Source of the DNA: Favolaschia claudopus
Taxonomy: Eukaryota > Basidiomycota > Agaricomycetes > Agaricales > Mycenaceae
Assembly (NCBI GenBank): GCA_037176885.1
Contig: JAWWNJ010000006.1
Coordinates: 1,550,001-1,614,000 of the forward strand
Direction: 5' to 3'
DNA length: 64,000 nucleotides
Part shown: positions 1 to 11,861 of the stretch, piece after piece
Layout of the letters: every line of letters begins with the position of its first letter
Numbering within the stretch: the stretch's first letter is position 1
Program-made: the position numbers and the translations under genes
Notes under the pieces: generated by a model
The model's database searches: none
Told to the model about the DNA's origin: nothing
Seen by the model: the letters and a program-made list of their open reading frames with translations, nothing else

Positions 1-216
1 GGACATATACGAGTGTCCTGCTCTCTACAACAAAGTCGGACACTGGACCAAGGCACGACCTCCTGTAAACGCATCAAAAACGGCCGTTATAGAATTAACC
101 TGGCTAAGCAGAGACATACAACGAATGCCCCTACGGCCCCAGAGGAGAGAATTGTTTGCAGCGAAGAACTGGATCTGTGGAGGATATTTGTTTCAGGGAA
201 GAAAACCAGAAGCATG

Positions 217-1298
217 TTATGAGGCATAATCACATACGTCCTGACTACCCAACAAGGGCGGGGCAGGCGACACAGACAACGAAGGTGGTAATTTGCTTGT
301 CATTGTAACACGTCGTCGCTCCCAATCAACCGCTAAAAGCCAACCTCTAGCCCCGCTATAACGACCTATGATGACTTCCACCAAGTCACCGACTCGGTGA
401 TCCAACGCCACCAGACCGCTTGACACGATAATATTTGTGGAACAATGAGACCCATTCTGTACAGACAGACAGACGGAATCATCACCGGATTCGTCACCGT
501 CGAGGGACTCCACCGAAGCCACATAATATTTCTGACGATCGAAAACCCGCACTGCGTCCCCAACTCGAACTCGCAACCGAGTGCGGATGAGTTGGATAGA
601 GTCCTCGACGCAACAGGACAAGGCACTGGAAAGGAAGTCGTCGGCATGGAAAGCAAAATGATCAGGGATGATCGACGGATGTAACAACGGAGATGTTGAC
701 CACTTTTCCAGTTCAGACATGTCCGGCAACACGTCTTCAGACATAAAGTCACTGTGAAGCACATCGACAACCATGAAGCCATAGCTGTAACATGCGTCGC
801 CTTCAACGCGAAAGATGGTAGGGTCTGATCCTCGTTCGGAATCATGCAAGTGAAGTCGTTGGACTGACTGACAATGCGAGGCAGCTTTAGGACACTGACC
901 CGAAGAGTCTGCAATTTCGACAGCTTTAGCGACAGGCAGCACCCATCTAGGAACGATATAAAGACGCTGCCAAGCAGCATGAGTGTCGTACGTCGGGATC
1001 CAAGCAAGATCACGATGATACTCGTCATCCGGAGAACATAATCTGACCCATGCCGGGGTAGATAACCGACGCACAGAGGAGGATGACATCAGCGACTGAA
1101 AATCACCAAAGGATATCTGCGCGGGGCGTTGGGGAGAACGCGCAAAGGACAATCTCTGCGCAACACCGTAGGCCGTGTTACTGCCGACACATTCGAGATA
1201 GACGTAGCCGGGAGAGAAAGGATTGGTAAAGGCAGCAACAACGCCTTCAAAGGAATTTTCGGCATTCAAGATGTCACCAAGGACATGAAGTTCACGGC
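217..1298 (-). CDS. Spt5-like NGN/KOW protein, 3' part
   Basis: A minus-strand open frame of about 360 codons ends at a stop at 217. The N-terminal part looks like an NGN domain of elongation factor Spt5 (a G-Y-V-Y-L-E-C strand), followed by a KOW-like stretch (P-A-W-V-R-L ... Y-H-R-D-L-A-W-I) and a second KOW-like motif near 310-395 (G-D-L-V-E-V-I-I-G-R-Y-S-G-A-R-G). In Spt5 these domains bind RNA polymerase II and nucleic acid. No ATG opens the frame. A splice acceptor (TTAG) next to 1298 suggests that 5' exons lie upstream between 1299 and 2455; I could not resolve them. True Spt5 is about 1000 residues with an acidic N-terminus and C-terminal repeats, so this is a shortened paralogue or a relic rather than the housekeeping gene. 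The domain call rests on motif resemblance only. Confidence 0.5.
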
Positions 1299-2455
1299 CT
1301 AACTAGGATAATTTGAGTAAAAAGAAAGAAAAAAATGGACGCACAGCGTCCCCCCCTCACCAAGAGGAGCAAATCGCCGCACGGAAAGGATGAAACCCAC
1401 CTGAACCTCAATGCGCCATATGGGTACCTCGGAATTCACTGAAAACTCTTGGCCGAAGTTCATGGGCGATGCGCGGTATGCGACACTACCCGAATTGAAG
1501 AAGATGGAATAAACCGTAAAGTCGAAGTGCTACACAGGGAAGTCAGTCGCACCACCTCTAATCGTCTCCAATAACTATTTGTACACAGGATATTAATATC
1601 AACGACAAGGGAGGGATCGACAATGAAGAACATACGATTGTTCACTGGCTAGAAACCCTCAACATTTCTTCGAATGACGACGAATTCTGAAAAATCGCAG
1701 ACATAGTCAGATTTATGGATTAGAGCAAATAGCCGACACACACTCAAGGAAAGTCCTAACCGTGGCCGAATTCTGGGGCCTATTATTCTTCGACGCCGAG
1801 GGACATTATAAGGACTCACTACCGACGGGCGGAAGCAAATCTAATGGAAAAGAACAAGGAGCACTACGTTGATCGTCGTGACAGGAAACCAACGTAAGGT
1901 CAAACCGGACCGGAGCTCCGCCCGGGAATTGCCGCGCTGAATGGGTGGAGCATATGAGAGATTTAGGGAGGGCTTTCGGAATCGGAATCGGAGAAACCGG
2001 CATAACACGTGGATGACGGCCTTTGCTTATATCACGTCGGACTCTGTCGGACTCGGACTGCGACTCGGAAATCGCTGATCTCATTATTCGGCCCGTGTTT
2101 GAGGGTTCAACGCTGGAGTCGGGGAAGAGCGAAATCAGAGAGAAAAGCGGATAGGCAGTGCCAACGACTTTTATTGCACGGGGCTTAAAATTCTGAAGGG
2201 CAGCAATATCGCAGGAAAGTCTTATCACCAATGCCGCCCATCACAACGATCAGAGACCCGCCATCGGCCGGCCATGACCTGTCGCCTTGAGAATGTGGGC
2301 ATGTGCGGTGGAAATCAAAAACGTAGAACTACGGGATGCAATATGGAGCTCAAAGGACTCGCATTCCATACAGTCACTACATAACAAGATGCTATCAGAA
2401 CGGGTTGAACCGCATACAAACGATGTTGAACCGCAAACATGGAGACAAAGGCCAA
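1299..2455. other. Unresolved interval, probably 5' exons of the Spt5-like gene
   Basis: No long convincing coding frame is seen. Short minus-strand frames (for example 1460-1645 and 1806-2231) could contain upstream exons of the Spt5-like gene, but I could not join them with confidence. No RNA gene was recognised. Confidence 0.3.
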
Positions 2456-4306
2456 TCATGAGGACGACGATGCTGCACCAATCTTCTTTCCTGCACTACG
2501 AGCCCTCTTGGATTTGACTGAATCAGCGTCAGGCACATCAACATCAATATCGACGACTGCGAGAATATGTCGGTTGAAAGAAAGTGCACACGGAAAGGCT
2601 GAAACATACCTGAACCTTGAGACAGTGACGACGATCCAGAAGGCGCAGCGGATTGCGACGACCCAGCGACTACAGACGACCCGGGACGACCAGCAGAATC
2701 TGGCACGCGAGCCGACGCAGAACGAGAACCAGAAGAACCACCACGGACACTCGAAGAAGGACTCGCGCCACTTGATATAGCAGCGTCACGATCGTTCTTG
2801 CTCGGAGTTTTCAAAGAAAATGAAGCGAAGGCGGCTGGAGGCGGAGCTGAAACAGTAGAGGAAGATCCATCAAAACCGCGAGGGATCAACACTTTCCGCT
2901 CTTCAATAGGAAAATCGGACTTTGCCAGTATCTTAATACTGTGAGCATTGATCTGATAGATCTAAAATGGTGTCAAACAAAGGTAGAAGATGCTGATGGT
3001 AATTCAGTTCTTCTCACCTTTCTTTTTTTGGGACGGATCGCCCCCTTGGAGTCGGTATCGTTCATCACGAAAATATGCAGAGAAGCATCAACAAGCACAA
3101 GCGTCCCAGGACGCAAACGATCATAGAAATCCCAAGGAGGGACGAGCGGATCTTCGCTATCTGCTGGACCCCTAGCCGTAGCATCCCGCACGTCCAACTG
3201 GACCAACATAGCTTTAACTTGCCGAAAGTAATCACCGCCGTAGTCGCAAAGCAAGCGAGGATCATAATACGCGCCCAAGCGAATCTGGGAAGCTGAACAA
3301 CCCATAAAGAAAAAGGAAGAAAGAAACAAGCGAAGAGATGAGAAAGAAAAAATGAACAATACCGCAGCAACAGAGATTTAATACATACCGTCAGGCTTGC
3401 GGACACTTGATTCGGAGCTTCCTGAATTCGCTGCGACAGCAGGAGAATTCGTAGACGGTTGAACAACGTCGTCCAATTTGCGCTTACCCCGACGAGCGGG
3501 CGAAGCGGTTGCTGTGCCTGCAGACGCAGGAACCTACACAAAGTCATTCAATCTCAACCACGACGAGCAACATCAATGAACGGTGGAAGAGCACGCACCC
3601 CGTATTTCGGCAACATGTGCACCATTATTATGTCGTCCTGGCCACTGTCTTCCTGGATCGATCGCATCCAAGGTCGCAGAATATATTCCTAGAAGAACAA
3701 CAGGGAAAGGATGAAGAACAAGAATAAGGAGAGGAAGAAAAATAGAGGCACCTGATATGGAACAGCGCGGGATTCGAGAGCCAACTCATGTTCAATAGCA
3801 TCTCTTAGCGGCACCGTTTGATTTTGAAAAAAATTAGCCAATCGATTACACGCCAAGGTGGGAGTAACAAGTGCCAAAACATCCTTCACAGATTTCTTGC
3901 TGTCGTCGATCGGCTGAAACTGCACTGAAAGTCAGATAGTCGTGACATAAATTCAACACAAACTTGCCGGTTCGCTAGAATAATAGTTGCCAATGGCACG
4001 CAACACCGTACCCTGAAGCGAGCCAGCAACTTCTCCAACGATCGCAGTACGAAAATCAAGCCCCCCATCAGATGTCCGAAATTCGATGTTATTCGAGTAC
4101 TGAGGTTGATGCCGAGTGAAGTCATTGGGACAATCGACGTTTCCAAGAGCTGAGTTTCCCATAGCCTGCAAACTCTCCACAAGCTCGTCATAGAGACCAG
4201 ATGTAAGCCGCTCCTCGAACACTAAATACGCAAGTCAGTTGGCGAAAGTTTCAGAAAGAAGAGACTACCTACCAGTGGGTTCAGGACCGCCTTCAGGAAG
4301 GGACAT
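2456..4306 (-). CDS. Uncharacterised nuclear-type protein, 8 exons, 472 aa
   Basis: Eight exons join in frame on the minus strand: 4273-4306, 3964-4221, 3752-3924, 3599-3688, 3389-3533, 3018-3292, 2610-2952 and 2456-2556. Every phase matches, from an ATG at 4306 to a TGA at 2456. The first half is ordered-looking. The middle has a basic stretch R-R-G-K-R-K, and exon 6 ends in P-K-K-R-K, close to the classical monopartite nuclear localisation signal. The segment before it (S-Q-I-R-L-G-A-Y-Y-D-P to H-I-F-V) is hydrophobic and well structured. The C-terminal third is Ser/Gly/Ala-rich and probably disordered, ending in another basic patch. I do not recognise the family. Nuclear location is inferred from the basic motifs. 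It sits just upstream of the Spt5-like gene on the same strand, so the two may belong to one accessory or mobile unit. Confidence 0.6.
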
Positions 4307-4526
4307 TGGACAGAAAATAAGAAACAAACAGACAAAAGGTTCAAGATTGCCAAGAAAAGCACAGACGCAATAGACCAGCGACGAAACAAAACACCCTACA
4401 GACGGAAAAATCTCACCGCTTTTAACCTATGAAAAATTCCAACCCTCCTCAGGAAATCGGTATTGCGAAAGCGTCATTGATATCATCATCGACAGATCCA
4501 GAAAGCGATCGAGATTAAGATGAGAC

Positions 4527-4546
4527 AGAGAGAGAGAGAGAGAGAA
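4527..4546. repeat. (GA)n microsatellite
   Basis: An uninterrupted run of alternating GA about 19 bases long, grading into GAAA on its right side. Confidence 0.9.
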
Positions 4547-5071
4547 AGAAATAAAAAAGCGCACCAGTAGTATCCAAGGACACCGCGATGGGGCCACAAA
4601 AAGAAGACGACCCCAAAATCATAGCCGAGACAATGATCTATGACTCGAACATCAGCAATTCAAATAAAGACGGACCTACAACATCCGCCCTTTGGAGATA
4701 AACAAAAAGCAATTCGCTACCGACAAAATCCATCACCACTCAATCAAAGAAGGAAAACATGAGACGCATGGCAAGAGGGGCCCAATGAGAAACACAGTCA
4801 GCATCGCCATCCTCCGTTGGCATTCCGCGCAAACGTCTAGTGCTTGGCACTTGAATGAAAGCGAACTATGATGCCGAATCCCTCACAAACTGACGAAAGT
4901 CGATGTGAAGCATCACCGAAAGACAAGTAACATCAGGGCGAACTCAAACAATGTTCAGCAGATTAGTCCGAAGGCAACATGTGGACCCACATGCACGCTG
5001 ATCATCGAATTCAACGAAACGAAGTTACGGCCAAACAAGCAATTAACCCATTAGGATGAAGACTTCACCTA

Positions 5072-5170
5072 ATTGGGAGAACAATGGGCGACCAAGTCAT
5101 CAACAAGCAGGGCACCCATGCGCGCCATTGGGAGAACAATGGACGACCAAGTCATCAACAAGCAGGGCCC
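5072..5170. repeat. 55-bp direct tandem repeat
   Basis: Two copies starting at 5072 and 5127. The first 41 bases of each copy are the same except for one substitution (GGGCGACC versus GGACGACC). The second copy is cut short after the shared core. No reading frame is associated with it. Confidence 0.85.
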
Positions 5171-5402
5171 CAAGCAAACGGCGATTGTGCGGATAAAGAA
5201 GGAATCATCCCAACGACCTGAAAATTTGACCCGTGCTGCTGCATGATCAGATCGTCAGCACCCATAACGATCAAATCCAACGGAACTTGAAAGAAACGAA
5301 TTGGCGACTAAGCGAGCAAATTGCGAGCCAGCAAAGAAAGTGCAAGAATTTGAAAGTGCATCTCGGTTTGTACGTATCGACATCGGATCAAAAATTCCAC
5401 GA

Positions 5403-5441
5403 CACGCCCACGTGACAGTAAACACCACGCCCACGTGACAT
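5403..5441. repeat. Two copies of a 15-bp CACGTG-containing motif
   Basis: CACGCCCACGTGACA occurs twice, 23 bases apart, each with a perfect CACGTG palindrome (5409-5414 and 5432-5437). CACGTG is the core of the bHLH E-box, so this could be a binding site, but no promoter can be assigned to it. Confidence 0.6.
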
Positions 5442-5735
5442 TCACATGCTAGAGTCTAAGCAATTTTACCGGTACCACCCTCCTGATCCCTGGCTCAATG
5501 TTCAAGCTGAAAAATAAACTCACGTTATGTGTCCTCATTGCAGGGAAATGAAACCTTCTCTTCAAGCTTGACAATCTTTCGAAATATCGGTCGACTCGGA
5601 CTCAGTCAAAAGGAGACTAAGTTTCTTAGATATGAATTGGTCTTGGAAAACTGGACCATTAAAGAAGATCGGTGAATTCAAACTGTAGTAATATCAAATA
5701 CTGACGGGACGCATGCAAATCGAGGGAGTAATCAA

Positions 5736-5763
5736 AGGTAGGCGAGCGAAGGTAGGCGAGCGA
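5736..5763. repeat. Perfect 14-bp tandem duplication
   Basis: AGGTAGGCGAGCGA is repeated head to tail without a mismatch, immediately downstream of the 3' end of the F-box-like gene that stops at 5782. Confidence 0.9.
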
Positions 5764-5781
5764 AGGAGCACATCCCCAAGA

Positions 5782-7545
5782 TCATAAAGTAATTCGTGTG
5801 GACTCGTTGCACACAACTGCGTATAGGGTGCGATTGTACTCGAAACCTAATGTAGCCACAAATTTAGCCTGTTCCATGTCCAAGTCCAGTAGAATAACAA
5901 GAGTCATACAGCTCTGTGGCATTTGGCCGAAATGTATACGTTCCGGTACCCAGACTTTCAACACGGGAATTTTAAACGGAGTCTGGGAGATAATGCGTTT
6001 TTCCGAGTAGACCACTGCCACTTCGCTCTCCGTCAGTGGAACGGGAAACCCCGAGACGACCACACAGGTCCCATGCGTAAACGGCTGGAAACAGAGACAA
6101 TTATAAATTGGACCCTTGCGCGGGCGACACAGCTCCTCCAGATCCAAGCGCCTGGCTCGCGAATCGACGCCTTCTCGCATGGGTTGAGATAGGACAAACC
6201 GGATCGCAGATAGCCTGTGTATCGAGTTCGTCCGGTACTGGTAAATGAGCCTTCTCGTTAGGAAACGGAAAATTGAGGTGCGGGGTTCTATGTCGGATGC
6301 TGTGAGGACCTCCAGATACGGGCACCTCTCAAGGATCTCCAAAAGCCCTCGATTCGGGATGGGGTTGTTGGGTAATGTCAAGGTGGTTAAGCGAACAGCC
6401 AACCCGGCTAAGTGGACGAACAACTGTACAGTCAGAGGCACGGAGCTGTCGAAAATCTCCAATTTGGACAGGCGTGGCGCGAATACGGGAGGAAGGAAAT
6501 CTAGAGTCCTCAATGTCAGCCAGTCGAGAGACGGTAGTGTTATGACCGTAGAGAATCGAATAGGATGCCTGCTATCCCATTTGAGTTGCGAGAGGTTTGT
6601 GCAAGCCGAGAAGAACGCGGACCAGTCTATCTTGTATTGCTGACGATCTGTTGTGATATGGAGATGCTGTAGTGACGATGAAGGGGTGAACGCGATGTCG
6701 GCAAGAATAGCGCATTTGACAATGTGGAAAGTGTTGGAAAGTAAGAGAAGCCGCGGGTGCTTTTTCGAGCAGGAAACACTGCTGTTTTTCGCGACGTCCA
6801 CGGTGTTCAAATTCGTAGCGTGTCCCAGAACGTTCGGACCTAGTAAGTCCTCCACACAGCGGCCCGCTGAGGTGCACGAACCGGCACCCCTAAAGAAAAG
6901 CGACCTCCAACGCTTTACGGTAGGAAGTAATAATATATTCCAAATGCTCGTGGATTCGTCCCGTCCATGCGGAACAACAACGAGGTCGAAGGCTATATGG
7001 AGTGGGGACGGCGCCGAATTCGAAATGTGCTTGCGGACATTGGCAGAAAGCTCCGAAGAGTTCAGAGGAGAGGGTCGTTTGTCGTTCGCAGTCTCTAACA
7101 TGATGAACGACCAGAATATAGGCAGGCCGTCTACGACGCGTTTGAACTTAAGGCAGATGTCTTGCAAGCGTTCACGTAGAAGCTCATTTTGGTAGACATC
7201 TTCCTGTGATAACACAGGGCGCAAGGTCAGGAGAAATATCCGAGCAATTGTCTCGTCCGGCACTTTAGCGACATTATCAATGCTCAAGTGCGCGCGTTGA
7301 CTACTAAGTCACTCACAGGCCGTGAATTTTGACTTCTTGATCAGTGCGCTTTTCTTCGAAATCGTCCTCAAGTTGATAGTCGAGACATCCATTATTCGGG
7401 TGGTGGTTTCGCCTGGCACTTCAGTGACATTAACAATATTCAAATGCGTCCAATGGCTACCTAATGACTCACAGGCCGTCGACTTTGTTTTTTTGAGCAA
7501 TCTTGACTTCTTCAAGCTCGTCTTGGTAGTCGACATATCCGTCAT
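5782..7545 (-). CDS. F-box-like protein, 3 exons, 551 aa
   Basis: Exons 7473-7545, 7317-7418 and 5782-7262 join in frame from an ATG at 7545. After a short Lys/Ser/Thr-rich leader the last exon opens with an F-box-like start (A-L-P-D-E-T-I-A-R-I-F). The rest resembles the Leu-rich repeat-like C-terminus usual in basidiomycete F-box proteins. F-box proteins normally dock on Skp1 and recruit substrates to SCF ubiquitin ligases; the target here is unknown. Splicing matters: without it the frame meets a stop right after the donor at 7316. The exon-2 segment and its intron are a tandem copy of the exon-1 junction (see the repeat entry), so exon 2 carries a degenerate second F-box start (A-L-P-G-E-T). 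Closest neighbours are also F-box-like genes. Confidence 0.7.
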
Positions 7546-7567
7546 TTTTTATTTCGAGGAGGGTGTG
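7258..7567. repeat. 156-bp tandem duplication containing an exon-intron junction
   Basis: Two diverged copies lie head to tail with an offset of 156 bp. The marker ACTCACAGGC is at 7311 and again at 7467, and GCACTT-AG-GACATTA is at about 7260 and 7416. Each copy carries the same donor (GCCT|GTGAGT on the minus strand) and the same acceptor context (AAG|TGCC). Confidence 0.75.
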
Positions 7568-8052
7568 AGTGAAAATACAGTGGCATGGGTTCCCACTAGC
7601 AAAACGCGATCAAGCTTATAAGAAGTGGTCGCAGCAAATGCGCAGCGAGGAAGCCCAGCGAAAGTAGAATGTTGCCATATAATTATAGTGCCGCAGCGAA
7701 GCCCGTCAATATAATTCCAGCGGGCGTTTGAGAAGGCTTATTCAAATTGGAGGAAGTTGATTGCAAAAGAAGAGGTGGCGGATAAAAAAACAAGAATGGT
7801 ACTTGCACGCATCACATTACCGTTCCAGAACGAGTTCCTCAGTATGTAGGAAGCATTCAAAGTTCACAGCGAAGAGGGAGCGATTGCGCATTGATTCGGT
7901 ACCGATTTGAGAAAAGCACATCGAGTGGTAAAAGCAGTATACGGACTATGTCGGAGTGAATGATAGATATTAGTAGTTCAAGAAATCATTACTCTGCGGC
8001 TCATTCCGGGCCCCATTTGTTTGGTTCGGTACGATGGATAAGTAAGCCTCCT
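7546..8052. other. Intergenic, no gene seen
   Basis: The promoter side of the gene starting at 7545 and the 3' side of the gene ending at 8053. No further coding or RNA feature was recognised. Confidence 0.5.
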
Positions 8053-9589
8053 TCAGCGTCCAACGAGGAAGCAATGAGAAATATGAAATTGTTCATGGGG
8101 CGCTTCCGGACCGATGCAGTCGAAAGCGAAGGGCATTGTGAGCTCGTATCGACGCACCACGTCCCTTAAAGGTATCGTTACCGCGAAACCGGGAGGTGTA
8201 CTGGATGTACTGCTGGTCAACCCATTTGCGGCAGCCTCCTGTACCTTAGTGTTCGCATAGTCAGACATTGAGAGTAAGTATTCGTCGATGACGACGTGTC
8301 GCAACCTAGGCAGAACGGCCGGCCAATGTAAAGCGATGGCGTGCAGGATATAGCAGAAGCTGTGAGTGCATCCTCTGGCATTGAGCGGGTGGTTACTGGG
8401 GAGCAGACGATCGATCTCCAGAAAAGTGTCGGCAGCAGGTATTCCACTCCGGATAGCCAACCTCTCAACATTCTGACCTATCTGCTCGAAGCGTTTCACA
8501 AGTTGCAGAACAGCCTCATCGCTTGTGGCCTCGTAGTATAGATTGGCCAAAACAGGCATCACAAGCTGGGAGACTGGTTGAAAAGCGCGGGATGAATGCA
8601 CTACGAGGCGGAGATGGGTAAGATGTCGCATTCTCGGTGGGTCTGAAGTGTCTTCGTCGTAGTCGTAAAAAGTCACCCAGTCGAGGCAGATGTGTTGAAG
8701 CATGGGGGATTGTCGAAGGAGAAGGAAGAATTCGTGGACTGAGACACTGGAAGTGTTGTAAAGGCGCTCCAGAGTCAACGAGGTCAACGAGGAATATACG
8801 AGTGGGGTCGTCCAATGACTGATATCTCCCGTCATAGTGAGCTCCTCGATGATCGGCATCTGCCCACCAAACATGGGATATATTATCCGCCCCTCGGGCA
8901 GCTCGTCTCCTGGCATGTATCCGCTCGATGTCATCGCTACTACGGCGCAGCGGAGGCGGACCGCCTCGACGGAACGCAGTTGACTCAAGAGCAATCGAGA
9001 TAAAGCCACATTTTCCACTTTGATGTGCACGAATCGGCATCGAGCTAAGCATCCGCTCAATGCATCCACGCAAGCCTCCAACCATTGATGGAACGCATCT
9101 GAATGTTCCGTGTCCTCCTCCAGAAAATGAAAGGCCAAAGAAACCGGAACGTCGCTAGTCATGTTGTCGAAAGCGCGTATGTCGCTGAGAGGAGTGCCTG
9201 GTTGGAAGCAGAAAGCGGAGCGGAAGCACAATGTGCCCCGTATAATCCGCCTCCAGTCTCTGCAGATGCGCGCCAACCGACGGCAAGCGGTGCTCCATAG
9301 CTCGGGTCCTTGGTGGAATCGTTCAGGAACGAGAATGAGGATTGTAACGAGGATCTCATCAGGAAGGGAGTTGATTTTGGAAACTGCGACATTTCAATAA
9401 ATACAAGGGTGGTCATTGAAAACGAGTAGGATTCAAAGGAGGGGTAACTCGCGTACCGATAGCATTTTCAACCGAGGAGACATACTTGATGTAATCCAAA
9501 GACAGTTCAGGAGCGTAGGCGACGGATGCAGATGACACTATGTCGAGAAACCTTTCTTCCAGATCATCGTCGCTCAGTTGGGACAACAT
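8053..9589 (-). CDS. F-box-like protein, 2 exons, 487 aa
   Basis: Exon 1 (9457-9589) starts at the first in-frame ATG (M-L-S-Q-L-S-D-D-D-L) and exon 2 is 8053-9383. A 73-nt intron (GTACGC...TCGCAG) joins them in frame and restores a clear F-box, I-N-S-L-P-D-E-I-L-V-T-I-L, followed by the typical C-R-R-L-A-R-I-C-R-D-W-R motif. The remaining 370 residues resemble the Leu-rich repeat-like region of Agaricomycete F-box proteins. The expected role is a substrate adaptor of an SCF ubiquitin ligase; the substrate is unknown. It lies in the same orientation as the F-box-like gene downstream but is clearly diverged from it. Confidence 0.75.
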
Positions 9590-10329
9590 AGTGGGTCCAA
9601 ACGGATTCAACTAGGGGGACGGAGAAAAAAATTGGTTGTAGACAACGTTCCATCTTAAGGACCTCGAAAAGGCGCGTCGATAGTAAGGCTTGCATCGACT
9701 ATAGACATCGGAGAAAAAGCTGCTGGGACAGAAATAGATAATTGTATGAGAAGAACCGAGAAAAGCCAAAAACCTCCAAAAACCCTGAGAGGTCCAGGAA
9801 GGGTTCGGAAAAAAGCTTCGATCTATATTTATACACATTTACCCTGGTCGTTCCGATCCGGGACTTCCGGGCCGCCGGCAACGTCCTATATCATATCATA
9901 TGTACGGCCGCACATCCTCCACTTGGGTCTCCCAACCTTTCGTTCGATGGCTAGCCCGTGCAATAGAGCAATTGTAATCCAGCCTCATTGGTCAACATCA
10001 AAATGCAAGATGAAATCTCCACCACCCTGTTTTTCAATGCGATGTACTACAGCTTCAGCCTCTATTGCTCACGATATACTGCTATGTCTTGATCTGGCTG
10101 CCTGGAAATTCTCCTTTTGGCTTTCTGGTCTTCTACTTGCTTTAGATATTATCGGGCATATTTCATCGACCGCATGGCAGTCAAGGATCTGATCGAATCT
10201 AAGTTCTGGGTAGGTCCCTGCTTTGCGGCTACCTATGCAAGGCAAAACTCAAACTCATCCCTGACCGGGTCGGAGCCAATATTCTCCTTCTCCGATTTAT
10301 CTCAACACATGTAAAACAAGGCTGCCAGT

Positions 10330-10366
<37 letters not shown>

Positions 10367-10410
10367 AATCCTTTTCATTTTATTTACACCTCCTCAGTGG
10401 TGCCCGTCCG
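9590..10410. other. Divergent intergenic region
   Basis: Separates a minus-strand F-box-like gene from the plus-strand MYND gene, so both promoters should lie here. It contains a (CT)n run at about 10337-10361, roughly 50 bases before the MYND start codon. CT-rich tracts are common just upstream of fungal start sites. Confidence 0.5.
10337..10361. repeat. (CT)n microsatellite / pyrimidine tract
   Basis: About 12 CT units, ending in TTTCTCG, directly upstream of the MYND gene. Confidence 0.9.
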
Positions 10411-11371
10411 ATGTCGCACCAGCCCCCAGATGGCCTGTGCTCTGTATGTAATCAGCATACTTCTAAGTGGTGTAGTCGTTGTCAAAGGGCGTGGTATTGT
10501 TCGGAAGACCATATGCACAAGGTGTGCATGATTGTTCATTCCACTGCGCTCTCAGAGTCACCTATTATACAGGACTGGCCACAACATCAGCAGCACTGTC
10601 ATCCAGCTGAACCCGAGTCCATGATCACGATATCTCCACAAGCAGAGCTAAAATGTATTTCTGTTGATGCGATCCTGTTTCCTGCAGACGAAGGTATGTG
10701 TATTATAAGGGCAACGCAGTTTCTCTGTTGTTTTTGCGCACTAAACTGTTGGTAGACCGACCCAAAATAATTACCGTCCAATGCCGCCCCCCGCAGCAGC
10801 CTTCACGGACTCGTGTCTGTCCAACACCAATGCTGCAAACTTACTTCGACAACCCACCGAACAACATGGTACTCACGCAAGGTCTCAACAAGATATACCT
10901 ACGCTATCCTTTGCAAATTTTTTTTTCCACGACGGCGCTCAGCGACGCTTCGCCTGAGAATCGGGCCATATCAAAGATCACCGGAGACACCACGTTGAAA
11001 CAACCGTTTTATGGCAACGTCGTCGCGCTCAAATACGACGGTACCCGTTGTTCGGGATACATGTCCATCCATAAGAATGAGGTAGATTCTGTGTCGGTTC
11101 CTTTGTCGGTGTATTTGTTGTCTCTCGAATAGCCTCGACACCCAAAATCCGTAACTGGCGTTGTTAGCCCACTTCATCTCAATTGAATTTGCTTTTGTTG
11201 CTATTACAGAGCGGGAGTGATGTAAATAAGCATGAAGCTGAAGGGAACGTCAATGGCAAGTGCAAAACTGAAATGCGCAGGAAAGCCAAAATAATCGAAG
11301 AATACGCATGGCGGGACGACCCGGTTCGTCCATCAATTCCAAGGGCGCTGAGGAGCATCCACGGACGTTAA
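10411..11371 (+). CDS. Small MYND-type zinc-finger protein, 239 aa
   Basis: Exons 10411-10521, 10573-10693, 10756-11081 and 11210-11371 join in frame. The N-terminus is a MYND finger: C10, C13, C21, C24, C30, H34, then D-W-P-Q-H-x-x-H-C ending at C46. The 51-nt first intron has a length divisible by three and would not break the frame if kept. Removing it restores the usual spacing between the Y-C-S block and the W-P-x-H block, so it is taken as spliced. MYND fingers usually mediate protein-protein contacts; the rest has no recognised enzymatic domain. The last exon is the least certain: the frame also stops at 11132 if the final intron is not removed. Confidence 0.65.
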
Positions 11372-11861
11372 TAAGACCTAGATAATGCTGGGAATAGAGT
11401 GATTGAAGGAGCAAGGAAGATAGGAATGCCGGAAAGAGCTGAAAACGAAGGTTAGGGGACTCTTTCGCCGATTCGCCGATTACAGACACGCTACGGCGCG
11501 CAAAACGACGGTGCCACCGACGCCAATGAAAACTAGAGAACGCCGAGGGTCGCAAGTTTGAAGGTACGAGATGGGTGGAAGACAAAGAGTCGAAACAAAA
11601 ATTACAATTCAGGTAAGTTCAATATGAGTACAAAGAGGTAGCGATGGCTTCAGCACAATGAAATATGTGTGCAATGGAGGATGTCCGACTCTGCATACGT
11701 GCGCGCTGACTTCAAGACAGGGTAGTTTTGTACTATGAAACAAAATTAGCATTGGGCACCAGGATTTGGAACGTGGTAAGCAATTTGAGGCTCTGTTTCT
11801 ATCAATGGATTCAGAAGAGATGCAATAGATGGCGATGGGAACGAACCGGCGCGCCGAGGTT
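11372..11861. other. Convergent intergenic region
   Basis: Lies between the 3' ends of the MYND gene and the F-box-like gene ending at 11862. No gene recognised. Confidence 0.5.

Larger units (their letters stand above)
4307..5781. other. Non-coding interval with small repeats
   Basis: About 1.5 kb without a supportable gene. It holds a GA microsatellite, a 55-bp tandem repeat, a pair of CACGTG palindromes and a 14-bp duplication, listed separately. It serves as the upstream region of the gene starting at 4306. Confidence 0.6.
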
